64,000 nt of DNA from Dugong dugon. Taxonomy: Eukaryota > Chordata > Mammalia > Sirenia > Dugongidae. Of this stretch, positions 22,331 through 34,204 are shown in pieces (the stretch's first letter is position 1; every line of letters begins with the position of its first letter). The position numbers and the translations under genes were made by a program. The DNA is taken from assembly GCA_030035585.1 (NCBI GenBank), contig CM057468.1, positions 57,284,145 to 57,348,144 of the forward strand, given 5' to 3'. The notes under the pieces were generated by a model. The model did no database searches. It worked only from the letters and a program-made list of their open reading frames with translations, and had not been told where the DNA came from.

Positions 22331-23674
22331 ACAATAAGAAGTACATACACTGAGTTACCCACCAAAATTAATTGTGAAAAGCAAATGTAAGGATAAGTAA
22401 ATGTGCAAAAGGAATTTAACCTGAACACTTTAGGAAAAGACTTGTGCCTCACTCTTAAAGCACTGTCCCTCAGGAATTGGAAAATGAATTAAATGTTCTC
22501 TCTGGTTTATGTTTCAAACTTGAGTATCAGATTGAGAAGTTTAACTTAATAACAGTAAAGAATGAATCACTTAACTGAAAAGTTAAAGTAGCAAAAAAAA
22601 AAAAAAGATCTAAGCAAAACTATACATAAAAAACTTAACATTCAGTGTTACCCATTAATACCCTACCGTGTGATCGAACTGTGTTACAACAAACTTCAAG
22701 GGACTAATTTATTTGATTATCTTGGAAAATATTTCTTGAATACTACTTTAAATAGATAATTGGATGCAAGCTTGAAAATATTTTAGTTATATAGAGCTTA
22801 TTGTAATGGAATTTGACCCGTATTTCATTAAAAAGTCAACTGATCATACGCATCTAAAGAAGCCATAACCTACTGGATTTGTCCTATGACTTCATTTCAT
22901 TTAACATTCATTTTTTATGGCAACATATCGTGAACCAACTAAAGAAAAAATACTCACTTGGACATTATGATATTTGTTTGTAGCTTTGTCCTGGTTTTAG
23001 TTTCCTACTTAATGACTAAATGGCACCACAGTGGAGTAAAAGTGATGAATCATTAATGAGTTCGTAAATTTTAAAAACAGGGGCAGGCCTTCTGGGTACT
23101 ATATGCTTCTAGAAAACCCAGCACTGTGAAGCATTAATTGAACTGCGAAGCTTTTATTAGTCCTCTTTAAAAATGCTTGCAGTGAAGCTTTTATTAATGT
23201 TCGCCCTCAAATTGTTTATACTACTTAGCATTTCCACAACAATTTATATTTCAAAGAACTTTTTGATCATTAGTTAAACCTACTCTACATTTTTATAAGG
23301 GAATTCAGCTGTTTGGCAAAATGGGTATGAAGAGAAAACCCTTAACTTGCCTAAAATTTTCCAATGAGAAAAGAAAATGCATAGAATATAAGATTTTGCC
23401 ACAAACTTTTAGTTTGTATAAATAGCCTGGTCCTCTTATTCCATATGCATGAAGTAGTTGTAATAAGTGTTCCCACAATGGTGAAGAAAAAGAAAATTAA
23501 TTACCTTTATACACAGGGCTTTGCAACAGAGCTATGGGAACTCTACCTTCCAAACTCATCTAGAAGTTGTAGAAGGCCATAGCACTGCACAACTCCAGGG
23601 TACAAGATAGACACTGTGTTCTGTGCTTGGAAAATTCCTCTGGATGAATTCTCATCAAAATTACTCCCTGAAAT
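22331..23674. other. Unassigned AT-rich sequence
   Basis: 1.3 kb without a recognised repeat or exon. An A-run lies near 22590-22605. Confidence 0.45.
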
Positions 23675-23678
23675 TTGT

Positions 23679-23892
23679 TGTTGTTGTTGTTAGTTGCTGG
23701 CATATCAGCTCAGCTTCATGGCGACCTTATTATATAGAACAGAATGAAACGTTGCCCAGGCCTGTACCATCTTCACAGGCCTCAGTATGTTTGAGCCCAT
23801 TGTGGCTATTGTGTCAATCTATCTCATTGAGGTTTTCCTTGTTTTCAATGACCCTCTCTCTGCTTTACCAAACGTGATGTTCTTTTCTAACA
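23679..23892 (-). mobile_element. RTE LINE 3' fragment
   Basis: Starts as GTTGTTGTTGTTAGTTGCTG and continues with CTGTACCATCTTCACAGGCC, TATGTTTGAGCCCATTGTGG and TCTGCTTTACCAAACGTGAT, the reverse complement of the RTE 3' region seen at 8169-8400 and 35471-35690. It ends within the ORF. Confidence 0.88.
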
Positions 23893-24394
23893 ATTGATAA
23901 AAGTCATACTGGAATGATTTTAAGACTGAGGCAGGCCAATTTACTTACTCTTAAAAATGTTCAGGCTCAAATCATATTTCCTATAATCTTGGGGCCATAC
24001 TAAAAATCTGTTTTGGGTTAAAGTAGGTTCAAACTTCTTTTGAGGAAAAAAAATATATAAGAATCTCTTTGCTTCACCTCCACAAAAAGACAGGATGGCC
24101 TAGATAGAAGAGAATACATGTAAGCCAATAGAATTTTCCCCACAAATTATGACCTCCTCTAGGTTTCAACAGCATTATGTCATAGGAGAAATACCCACAC
24201 TGAGACAGGATTTAATGATGTATTTTTAGTTTTTATAATCTCACATCAACTTGACAACACACAACAACATAGCCTCACAATGAGAAACACTAGTACTGTA
24301 GACGGATTAAAATAACATTTCTGCATTTTGCCAAGTAATAATCAAGAACACTATTCATTATGTTATCTAGTACCATCTAGGTCTATGGTGTAAG
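23893..24394. other. Unassigned AT-rich sequence
   Basis: No repeat family or exon was recognised. Confidence 0.4.
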
Positions 24395-24485
24395 CCTCTT
24401 CAGGAGAGGGGTCTGGGAATCTGTATTTGTAACAAGTATCCCAGGTGATTTTTATGGTATGGTATGTTTGGAAAATGCTAGATTA
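24395..24485 (+). mobile_element. MER5-type 3' fragment
   Basis: GGGTCTGGGAATCTGTATTT, GTAACAAGTATCCCAGGTGA, then GAAAATGCTAGA, consistent with the 3' half of MER5. Confidence 0.65.
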
Positions 24486-24659
24486 GATGAGTCCTAAAGT
24501 CTTTCCTTCTGAGATTTGGCAATCCTAATAAAAATTAAAATACTAGAAATAGCATTCATACTGCTATACAAAAGAAATGAATTTCTCTTCCTGCATTTAT
24601 TAAAATGCTTAACACACGGAATGGACCAAAATGATTTTACATTTCTGTCTCTCTCACTA

Positions 24660-24775
24660 ATGGATACTGACCATAAGGGGAGAAGTTATATTTCAGTGCT
24701 CTCTGTGTCCCTACTGGGTAATACAATGCCTGGCACAAAATAAGTGCTTAATAAGTTTTGAATACATGAATGAAC
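24660..24775 (+). mobile_element. L2 3'-end relic
   Basis: ACAATGCCTGGCACAAAATA, AGTGCTTAATAAGTTTTGAA, then ATGAATGAACAAAC. Confidence 0.75.
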
Positions 24776-24943
24776 AAACAAAGGAAAGCCTCAACTGCAG
24801 CAGCTAGTTGCCAATTTTATGCAGATTGTCTTCCCTTCATTTAGGGTCCTCAGTGCATAGGCAATACCCAATGCTCTAACTTAGAACATTACTGCATAAA
24901 AGGATACAAATAAAAAACAATGAATTCTATATATAACAATCAA

Positions 24944-25133
24944 TGCTGCAACAGTTAAGCATTCAACTACTAGCCAAAAGTTGGTAGTTCAAACCCAGCC
25001 AGAGGCAGCTCTGAAGACAGGCCTGGCAATCTGCTTCTGAAGGGTCACAGCCTCAAACACAATACAGAGCAGTTCTACTCTGCATATAGGAGGTTGCCAT
25101 GAGTCAGAATTGACTCAAAGGCAACTAACAACA
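24944..25133 (+). mobile_element. Class D SINE
   Basis: tRNA-like head (GCAACAGTTAAGCATTCAAC; GTTGGTAGTTCAAACCC), middle GGCCTGGCAATCTGCTTCTG, RTE-derived end GTTGCCATGAGTCAGAATTG and tail GCAACTAACAACAAC. Confidence 0.9.
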
Positions 25134-25828
25134 ACTATTTCACCGATTACGTGATCAAGGGAGTAATATTTTGTACTTGATATCAATTGTAGTTGAATAT
25201 GGATGGAGAACTTCTCTGAGAATGATGTCAATACATTGAGAAAATAAGAATTCACACTATCCTAGAACCAGTTTTCAAGACGAATATAAATACTGTCTGA
25301 AACACTATTAAAGAAATTATGGAACAATTGGAGTGAGTCTATTTTTCTTTCTAGTGTATAGTAACTTCCTAGAACCATTTGTGGAACAAAAGCAAAGTAA
25401 ATGGATGGTGATTGTGTTTAAGACCAATTTAATTCTCTTTTCAGATAGTTTTTTTTAAAAAAAGGAGATGTAAGAAAAAAACATTTTTTCTATCTCAAAT
25501 GATCAGTTTATTTCTCTGCCAATAGAATATGTATAGCACCATAAGATACAGGTTAATAACAGAAGAATAGTGTTTTTATGTTTGTGGCTAGAACATTTCC
25601 CTTTATAAACGCAAACTGCATTTCAGCTCTCTGATCATAGTTTGTTACTTGCAATAAATAGAAGAGCCTCCCACCAAGCTAGCCCTTTTGCTATGACTTT
25701 CCTTGATTTATATTTCGTTCATAAAACTTCCCAGAGTCAACTGAGACCTCCGTATAACGCTGCTCTCAACAGAGCAGATTTATAGGAATGAAAGTACCCA
25801 AATAAATTTGTGAACCTAAATTCAAACA
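25134..25828. other. Unassigned AT-rich sequence
   Basis: No repeat family or exon was recognised. Confidence 0.4.
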
Positions 25829-25986
25829 GGGGCTCTGGTGGCACAGTGGTTAAGTGTTTAACCGCTAATCAAATGGCTGGCAGTTCAAATCCACCAGCCG
25901 CTCCTTAGAAACCCTAGAGTAGTTTTACTCTGTCCTATAGGGTCACTATGACTCAGAATCGACTTGACAGCAATGGCTTTTTTTAA
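25829..25986 (+). mobile_element. Class A SINE
   Basis: Head GGCTCTGGTGGCACAGTGGT, B-box region GGCAGTTCAAATCCACCAGC, then GGGTCACTATGACTCAGAAT and a short T tail. No clear target duplication. Confidence 0.93.
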
Positions 25987-27084
25987 AGTCAATTAAGCTT
26001 TATCTAGAGGTAGTCTCCTTTACCGTACATTTTTTCCATTCTCCTAACCAAGCAATTATCATGACTGACAAGTACTTCCTCATCAAATAATAGCTCCAAA
26101 GGATATTTTCATATTATATAATCAGTATTCAGGTGGAGGGGGAGCTTTAATTGCCAAATGTTACCAGTTGTGATCTAGTGTTAGTTACATGTGGAATTAA
26201 CCAAAGTATTTTGTATTATTTCACTTTTTCTTTTTTTTTTAAAGAATCTAATTTATTTGATCACCACATATATTAAAAATATGTTTACATATAGAAACTC
26301 TGACTTTAAAAAATGCTACAAGCTATTATCATCTTGAGTATAAAAAGCTGAACTATACATACTACCCTCTCTTTCTTTATATGCACCTCGAAACATATAT
26401 TCGTGACCATTTTCTACACAACCAACAACCTATGCTGAGAGGACAATAAGAGTCCTATTTAACCCCCAAATCTTTCATCACCCTATTTCTTTCCCCTCAG
26501 GAGGAAGTGGGTATATGCACACATCTGTTTTCCTTCTCTTTTACTTCTCAAAGTTCAGTAAATTCTACCCCTGACCATCTGGTCCTTACATATGTATCAC
26601 TTCTACAGCTTTCTTAACCAAAATACTCTACCTCTAATGCAGTTACCTTAAATAAATAAATAACTCACCCTTTATCCTCTTGTTCCACACATCAGATGAG
26701 AAAACTAAGAGAGGTATTACCCTTACACCAACTTCCCCCCCAAAAAAAAATTACTTTTAAAATGAAATTAGATATACCAGTAACAGAGACCAACCTGAAA
26801 AGCTCCCTAAGATGCTCATAGTTCATTTTTAGTATCACCACAAAATTTCTCACCCATTTATCTTCCCCCGTTTGACCTGCTTTTCCTTAAGCACGTAACA
26901 TTTAAAAATATTTCATATCACACTGTATTGTTTCTCTTTTTCAACTACTAAGGTTGTCAAAATATTTCTGTACTCATTTCATTGCAAATATGCAACATTT
27001 GCAAGTTAGTTAGTTGCCTTTAAATAGGCTTTGATGGACCACTCTGGGAAACTAGCCAGGGCTTCGAACCTATTCCCTCTGGTT
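25987..27084. other. Unassigned AT-rich sequence
   Basis: 1.1 kb with T/A runs near 26230-26242 and a short AAAT repeat near 26650-26662. No recognised repeat family or exon. Confidence 0.45.
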
Positions 27085-27143
27085 AGAACTCCTGCTGATA
27101 ATTTGCATTTCTAACAAGTTTCTAGGTGATGCTAATGCTAGTA
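27085..27143 (+). mobile_element. MER5-type 3' fragment
   Basis: GATAATTTGCATTTCTAACA, AGTTTCTAGGTGATGCTAAT. The next MER5-like start follows within a few bases. Confidence 0.7.
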
Positions 27144-27149
27144 GGGCAG

Positions 27150-27250
27150 TGGTTTTCAAAATTTATTATACATAAGAATTAGCTGGGGATCTTGTTAAAC
27201 TGTAGATCCTGATTCAGTATATCTGGGGTGGGCAGGCAAATTCTCAGCAG
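27150..27250 (+). mobile_element. MER5-type 5' portion
   Basis: CAGTGGTTTTCAAAATTTAT, AAGAATTAGCTGGGGATCTT, ATCTGGGGTGGGCAGGCAAA. It stops at the decamer repeat beginning 27257. Confidence 0.75.
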
Positions 27251-27256
27251 GGTTTT

Positions 27257-27293
27257 GAACCGGAACGAACCGGAATGAACCAGAACGAACCAG
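27257..27293. repeat. Decamer tandem repeat (GAACCRGAAY)
   Basis: Three full 10-bp units plus a partial one: GAACCGGAAC, GAACCGGAAT, GAACCAGAAC, GAACCAG. It follows a truncated MER5. Confidence 0.9.
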
Positions 27294-28139
27294 TTTGAAG
27301 CCCTGAATGTAACCACTTATAACAGTGTTCTAATGGGATTATGTGTTTTTCATCAAAAACAAGTTGGTTCAAGCCCATATAGGTTAGGAAGATGCTAAAT
27401 AAAGACCATATAGACAATGGATATTGCTATACTTGTACCACTTAAAAGTTATTCCGTTTTATAAAGTGAGGTTGATTATAATTTGGATTCAAATTTTTCC
27501 CATGCAGTTTCATCCTTCATTAGCCTTGGTGGTATCTGTATTTTGTGTACATTTCCAGATTACATATCAAGGTAGAAATGCCTTATCAAATGTTTCATTT
27601 GGATATAGTTGTTGTCACTGCCATAAATTTTATTTTCCCATTAATAAATGTTTTAAGCTACTCTCCTGCGAAGTTAAAATGGGAGGTAAATAAACCATGT
27701 TTACCTAAAAGGATGGAGGGGAAGAGAAGTGGAGAATAAAGAGACATGGACAATTTTTTAAAAATATATAAAAGTCTGCTCTTGAGAACTGAAGACAAAC
27801 TTCTATGTAAATTCTAGACAATAAGTTCCAGAAGTGGAGGGACTTTTCTGCCACTTCTGTACTTAACAACCATATTGTTCCTATTCCTTTTAATGTGTTT
27901 TTTAATGAGTCTAATACATTCTACCACAAGAAAAAAATTTGATCTAGTGGGTTCTAAATTAAATGCTTCTCAAGTTATTCAACTGAAATGTTTAAATACA
28001 TATACAAAATGCAAACCTGATTTTAAGTTCACTTCAATAGAAAGGATAATAATACTATACTATAATTATGATAAGCAATGCAGCTCCCAAGAGTGCTTTC
28101 TGGGAAGGTGCGGGGAGGAGCAGACATATAGGAGGCTAG
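27294..28139. other. Unassigned AT-rich sequence
   Basis: The frames at 27424-27693 and 27875-28168 have no visible domain. No repeat family was recognised. Confidence 0.4.
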
Positions 28140-28322
28140 ACCAGTGGATCCCAAAATTTGCTCCATAAGCAGCAGCAGCAGCATCACATGGAGAAACTTG
28201 TAAAAACTGTAATTCTTGTGCTCTACCCCTGTTCTACTGAATCAAAACTTCTGGGAATGGGGTCCATCCATCCATGTTTGAACAAGCCCTCCAAGTGATG
28301 CTGAAGTTTAAGAACCACTGGA
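28140..28322 (+). mobile_element. MER5-type hAT element, near complete
   Basis: Starts CCAGTGGATCCCAAAATTTG, contains a CAG(n) patch, ACTGAATCAAAACTTCTGGG and AAGTGATGCTGAAG, and ends TTTAAGAACCACTGG, complementary to its start. Confidence 0.85.
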
Positions 28323-29539
28323 CTATAGGGACTCAGAGATAAGAGGCCTTTGTAACTTTCATCTGTTTTTCCTATATAATATGGGGCCAGTTATAAACCA
28401 GGGTTGTGACTAGAGACTTGGATATTTTTACTGCATCAGGTAGAATCAAAAATCACAGTTACACTTTCAGTAATTTCCAGTTCTTAGTGGCCTATTGGAA
28501 ATGAGGAAGAAAGGGTGATGACGAAGTAGAATTCTAGAACAGCTAATCTGGTTGTGGCACTCCTTGGGGTGAAAATCTTGGCAAAAGTTTTCCCATTATA
28601 AACTCTGAATATAAAACCTAGAGAGTTGGGTATCAGCAGGCTAAATGGTTTTTTTAAAAGAAATATATATAGAAAGAAATGCTCTTGTAATGATCCAAGC
28701 AGACAATTCTTTTAAACTTCGTCTATGAATTAACGTGGGATCTGACCCTATTCCATCATTCTCAGGACTTGCGTTGTGCTTGTTCCAAAAGTGATACGTT
28801 GTTCCTGGAGGAATGGGTGTTGGCTGTGCTGATCACAGTACTACATGAGCCACACACATTACTCTGTATTTGGAGGAAGCAGGTGCTGAGATTATAATTA
28901 AATATGTATGTAGGAAACAGCAGTGGCAGCAAAGAAAGGCGGGGAGGAAAAATATCCTTCTTGTGTGTCAAAGAGATCCGGGTGGAGTCAATTCACAGCC
29001 TGACTTCCAAAGCTCCAGGCACAATTGAAAAGCATACAGACACCTATTAGGTCAGAAAGACTGTGGGTGTGAATTAGATGCCTATTTCACATTTAATAAA
29101 TATTCATAACTTCATAAAATTAAATCCAAATGCTACATTAGAAGCAGAAAAATTAAAGTCTAGTACTCAGATAACACAAATGAAATTAGTTGCCCAGAAA
29201 GTAAACTGGGTTAAGTAACAGAGGATTAGACACAGAATACAAAATTCAAAATTCACTATTACATCAACCAATCTTGGTCAGGAAAAAAAAATCTGTCCTT
29301 TCATAACCTACGTTCTTTGGTGTGAAGCAACACCAATCAACACACTTCACATACAGTCTGTTAACAGTTTAAAAAGCAAGCAGACTGACCGGGCTGCACT
29401 GGTGAACTCATCGTGGGAATCAGGAGAAGGACTCTCTGTGGGCTAGAATGAAGGTTCACAGCCTTCGTTCAGCTGGAGATGTTGGTCCAGGAGGGGCTGG
29501 CAAAGGAGAACCCTAGAATGTAAGAAAAACACAATGTGT
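28323..29539. other. Unassigned sequence
   Basis: 1.2 kb without a recognised repeat or exon. Confidence 0.4.
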
Positions 29540-29550
29540 AAGATACAGGT

Positions 29551-29710
29551 GGAGACATTGGTAGTTCAATGTTAGCCTTCCACACAAGACACCTGGGTTT
29601 GATTCTGCTCAATGCATCTCATGTGCAACTACCACCTGTCTGTGAGTAGAAGCTTGCGAGTTGCTATGATGCTGAACAGGTTTCAGTGGGGCTTCCAGAT
29701 TAAGATAGAC
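29551..29710 (+). mobile_element. Class C SINE, left half (split by RTE)
   Basis: tRNA-Gly-like head (ATTGGTAGTTCAATGTTAGC; GGGTTTGATTCTGC) and the start of the RTE-like body up to CCAGATTAAGATAGAC. The right half is at 31979-32158. The rejoined element is flanked by AAGATACAGGT / AAGATATAGGT at 29540-29550 and 32159-32169. Confidence 0.93.
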
Positions 29711-31978
29711 CAACGACTTCTTCATTGCAAATATCCTTTATCAACAACATAAATGGTGACTATACTTGTGGACCTTGCTAGATGGAATATACAGGAATCA
29801 AATCGACTATCTCTGTGCAAAGAGACAATGGAAAAACTCAATATCATCAGCCAGAACAAGGTCAGGGGCCGACTGTGGAACAGACCAACAATTGCTCATA
29901 CGCAGTTCAAGATGAAGTTGAAGAACATTAGAATAAGTCCACGAGAGCTAAAGTACAACCATGAGTATATCCCACCTGAATTTAGAGACCATCTCAAGAA
30001 CAGATCTGACACACTGAACACTAATGATCGAAGACTAGGCAAGTCGTGAAAGGACATAAAGGACATCATACATGAAGAAAGCAAGAAGTCATTAAAATAC
30101 AAGAAAGAAAAAAAAGACCAAAATGGATGTCAGAAGAGACTCTGAAAGTTGCTCTCGAATGTAGAGTAGCTAAAGCAAAAGGAACAGAAGATTTCAAAGG
30201 GCAGCTAGAGAAGACAAAGTAAAGTATTATAAAGAAATGTGCAAAGATCTGGAGATAGAAAACCAAAAAGGAAGAACATGCCCAGCATTTCTCAAGCTGA
30301 AAGAACTGAAGAAAAATTAAAGTCTTGAGTTGCAATATTGAAGGATTCTATGGGCAAAAGCAGAACAACACAGGAAGCATCAAAAGAAGATGGAAGGACT
30401 ACACAAAGTCACTCTACCAAAAAGAGCTGGTCGACATTCAACCATTTCAGGAAGTAGCATATCATCAAAAACCAACTGAAGGAAGAGGTCCAAGCTGCAC
30501 TGAAGGCACTGGCAAAAAAGAAGGCTCCAGGAATCAACGGAATACCAATGAACATGTTTCAACAAACGGATGCAGCACTGGAGGTGCTCAGTGGTCTATG
30601 CCAAGAAATTTGGAAGACAGTTACTTGGTCATCATTTGGAAGAGATCCATATCTGTACCCATTCCAAAGAAAGGTGATCCAACCAAATGCGGAAATTATC
30701 GAACAGTATCATTAATATCACATGCAAGCAAAATCTTGCTGAAGATCATTCAAAAGTGGTTGCAGCAGTACATCTACAGGAACTGCCAGAAATGCAAAGC
30801 GGATTCAGAAGAGAACGTGGAACCAGGAATATCATTGCTGAGGTTAGATGGATCCTGGATGAAAACAGAGAATACCAGAAAGATGTTTACCTGTGTTTTA
30901 TTGACTATGCAAAGGTATTCCACTGAATAGATCATAACAAATTATGGATAATATTGTGAAGAATGGGAACTCCAGAACACTTAATTGTGCTCATGAGGAA
31001 CCTGTACTTAACCAAGAGGCAGTCGTCTGACTAGAACAACGGGATACTGAGTGGTTTAAAGTCAGGAAAGGTGTGCATCAGGGTTGTATCCTTTCACAAC
31101 ACTTATTCAACCTGTACGCTGAGCAAATAATCCAGGAAGCTGGACTATCTGAAGAAGAACAGGCATCAGTACTGGACAAAGACTCTTTACCAACCTGTGA
31201 TTTGCAGAAGACACAACCTTGCTTGCTGAAAGCAAAGAGGACTTGAAGCACTTACCAATGAAGATCAAAGACTACAGCCTTCAGTACGGATTACACCTCA
31301 ACATAAAGAAAACAACAATCCTCACAACTGGACCAATAAGCAATATCATGATAAACAGAGAAAAGACTGAAGTCGTCAAGGATTTCATTTTACTTGGATC
31401 CACAGTCAATGCCCATGGAAGCAGTAATCAAGAAATCACATGATGCACTGCATTGGTCAAATCTGCTACAAAAGATCTCTTTAAAGTGTTAAAAAGCAAA
31501 GACGTCACTTTAAGAACAAAGATGTATCTGAACCAAGCCATGATGTTTTCAACTGCCTCATATGCATGTGAAAGCTGGACAAAAAATAAGGAAGATTGAA
31601 GAATTGATGCCTTTGAGTTATGGTGTTGGCAAAGAATATTGACTATACCACAGACTGCCAGAAAAATGAACAAATTTGTCTTGGAAGAAGTCCAACAAGA
31701 ATGCTCCTTAGAAGCAAGGATCGTGAGACTTTGTCTCACATACTTTGGACATGTTATCAAGAGGGACCAGTCCCTGGAGAAGGACATCATGCTTGGTAAA
31801 GTGGAAGGTCAGTGTAAAAGAGGAACACTCTCAACGAGATGGATTGACACAGTGGCTACAAAAATTGGCTCAAGCGTAACAATTGTGAAGATGGTTCAGG
31901 TCCAGGCAGTGTTTTGTTCTGTTGTCCAGAGGGTCACTATGAGTTGGAAGCAACTCGACAGCACCTAACAACAACAAC
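29711..31978 (+). mobile_element. Long RTE LINE copy inserted in a class C SINE
   Basis: About 2.27 kb of an afrotherian RTE (Bov-B relative). It begins in the endonuclease part of the ORF (AACGACTTCTTCATTGC) and ends at the 3' terminus TCACTATGAGTTGGAAGCAA..CACCTAACAACAACAACAG. It lies between the two halves of a class C SINE, so it inserted later than that SINE. No target duplication of useful length is seen at the inner joints. It is the longest RTE in the window and the best local reference for the SINE tails. Confidence 0.93.
29753..31968 (+). pseudogene. RTE endonuclease/reverse-transcriptase ORF, degraded
   Basis: The original product would be the RTE polyprotein: an apurinic-like endonuclease followed by reverse transcriptase, acting by target-primed reverse transcription on its own RNA and on RTE-tailed SINE RNA. 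Here the frame is broken among several pieces. 29753-30049 covers the end of the endonuclease and the linker. 30325-30930 carries PIPKKGDPTKCGNYR and SLISHASKILLKII. 30687-30926 in another frame carries GFRRERGTRNI and CFIDYAKVFH (RT motif A, with the final Asp replaced by His). The motif C position at 31201-31212 reads Phe-Ala-Glu-Asp, so the usual Tyr-Ala-Asp-Asp has lost an Asp. 31219-31443 and 31639-31968 hold the C-terminal parts. The N-terminal endonuclease is missing. It cannot encode an active enzyme. Confidence 0.92.
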
Positions 31979-32158
31979 AGGAAGAAAGCCCTGGCGATCT
32001 ACTTCCAAAAATCAGCCAACGAAAACTCTATGGATCACCACGGTCTGATCTGCAAAACTACAACTGATCATGCAGATGGCACAGGACTGGGTAGCATTTT
32101 GTTCCATGGTGCATGGGGTCGTCTTGAGTGAACTGACTTGACAGCAGGTAACAACAAC
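31979..32158 (+). mobile_element. Class C SINE, right half
   Basis: Resumes at GGAAGAAAGCCCTGGCGATC exactly where the left half stopped (about one base lost). Continues CCAAAAATCAGCCAACGAAA, GGCACAGGACTGGGTAGC and ends GCAGGTAACAACAACAA. Confidence 0.93.
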
Positions 32159-32189
32159 AAGATATAGGTTATGTTTAGTCACACCAGAA

Positions 32190-32420
32190 ATGAAACACAG
32201 AGACCTGGCCGTGAGTCTCAGCTCAGCAACAGTTCAACCATGTGTCTTTGAGGCAGTCACATGAACTTCCCAGGTCTCTAAGTCTTCATCTATTAATTAG
32301 CAAATTCATCAGTCTTGTTTATATCACAGGAATATTGTGAACACCAAAAATAACAGGTGTAGAAGTAATGTATGAGCTGGAAAGCACTTTACATAATTAT
32401 AATTACTTTACTATTTACTA
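32190..32420 (+). mobile_element. MIR SINE relic
   Basis: AACCATGTGTCTTTGAGGCA, TCTCTAAGTCTTCATCTATT, ATCACAGGAATATTGTGAAC and AGCTGGAAAGCACTTTAC fit a plus-strand MIR. Confidence 0.75.
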
Positions 32421-33454
32421 TAATTTGTTTGCTATTACTATCATTATTATAGAAATTAAAAATCTTTTTTTTTTGGAAGTAAGTATCTCATTACATGATA
32501 CCTTAAACTATCATTGTGAAAGATTTCCTTCTAGAGATAATAACTTCATAGACTAAAAAAGGAACAAACAACTCATACACTAAGGTGTGACAGAAAATTC
32601 CCATTAAAATCTTCATTTCTTCTTGAAGTCTTCTGCAATCTTGTTCCAGCCAAAAGTCACAGCAGCCGTAGTTATGACTTTTCTAGGAGTGGCACTAACA
32701 AGATGGACTTCTTGAAAAGAATGTAAGGGACTTTCTGCTTTTCATTTGAATGTACTCCCACTTCTAGATACTTAGACAGAAGAAAAGTAGTTGAAAGGAC
32801 ATTTTCCTAATAGTTTACCATCGTCAAAGTTAAAAAAGAAGAAGAAGCTTTTAAAGTTATACTTAATGAGTTTCTTACTAAAATAGTGCATCCCAATTGT
32901 ACTATTTTTATAGACAGAATACTGTAACTCTGAAAACTGTACATCTTTTATCTTGAGAATCCAGCATATTTATTGTGACTCGTTTTCCCATCAGTATTTT
33001 GAAAGTGTTGTTACTATTTTCGCCCAAATGTATACAGCATGTTATAAATACATATTTCCTTTGAAGAATTATATAACATCACCAAAAACACCTATAATAT
33101 TTCAAATGGTCTCATAAATAGAAATACGCTACTCAGTTATAAAAACAGCTAAGTTAAGACATCAGTTTTAGCCAGCTCTTTCTCACCACATCTTCAGCGT
33201 TTGATATGTATTGAAAATTAGTAACTAAATAAAAATGTAAATTTTTGTAAATTTCCTTCAAAACTCTACTGATGTGCTTGTTTATTAGCAATATCTAAAC
33301 AGTCTTAATTTCCATGGAGATAAGAAACCAGTATTTCTACAAAAAGAAGATGAAGAATGAAGAGCAGAAAAGTCTTTTGATTTTTGTATCAGGAAATAGA
33401 CATTCTTATATTGGCTCCTAAACTTAAAAATGTCAATACCGTGTTTATTACAAC
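32421..33454. other. Unassigned AT-rich sequence
   Basis: A GAA-rich patch lies near 32830-32848. No recognised repeat family or exon. Confidence 0.4.
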
Positions 33455-33600
33455 AATAACATCATTTGCATAGTTCTTTAAAGGTTAAAAAAATTCTTTT
33501 AGACATATCACCACAACAACCGTGCTAATAGGTAACCTGTAACTCCCCTCCTTTATAAGTGAGAAAATTGAGATTTCCAAGAATTTAACAATGGTAATAA
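33455..33600 (-). mobile_element. MIR SINE relic
   Basis: CACCACAACAACCGTGCTAA, TTTATAAGTGAGAAAATTGA, CAAGAATTTAACAATGG in reverse MIR order. Confidence 0.7.
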
Positions 33601-34009
33601 TAAAGCTAAACTTTTACCTCTTGTACCAAAATCTCAAATTATAAGATGGCTTTATTTCCACACACTTCTGCCTGTTATTTCCACAAACATTATACATGAC
33701 ACGTTGATATGTGGAAAGTTAATAAAGAATTTTAGACAAATTAAGACCACTTTTAGCTGCTGCGGAAAATAAAAAGGGGTCAGTGGAGAATATCTGTCAG
33801 TGAGAATGAACAACTATTTCCCAAATCCTCCAACATTTCTTTATCTACATGGGATGCAGGGAAACAGACTGTTTAGAATAAGGAAGTTTCCCCTAGTATA
33901 TCAGCCATTCTTATGATAAGCCTGAACTAGAAATAATAGGAAACTGGCAGATAAGCCAAAAAAGAAAAATAATGCAACTTGTTTGTAAGTATGGATTTTC
34001 AATGCATAA
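33601..34009. other. Unassigned AT-rich sequence
   Basis: No repeat family or exon was recognised. Confidence 0.4.
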
Positions 34010-34020
34010 AATAAAAGCAT

Positions 34021-34193
34021 CAACCAAAAAAATAAAAACCAAACCCACTGCCGTCAAGTCGATTCCGACTCACAGGGACCCTATAGGACAAAGCAGAATT
34101 GCCCTATAGGGTTTCCAAGGAGCAGCTGATGGATTTGAACGCTGACCTTTTGGTTAGCAGCCAAGCTATTAACCATTGAGCCACCAGGGCTCC
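34021..34193 (-). mobile_element. Class A SINE
   Basis: AAACCCACTGCCGTCAAGTC, GGATTTGAACGCTGACC, GAGCCACCAGGGCTCC. An 11-bp target duplication with one mismatch, AATAAAAGCAT / AATAAAAGTAT, lies at 34010-34020 and 34194-34204. Confidence 0.95.
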
Positions 34194-34204
34194 AATAAAA
34201 GTAT

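Noticed and set aside
30325-30930. 201-codon plus-strand frame with RT-like motifs
   Set aside because: Not a host gene; it is part of the degraded RTE ORF described as a pseudogene.
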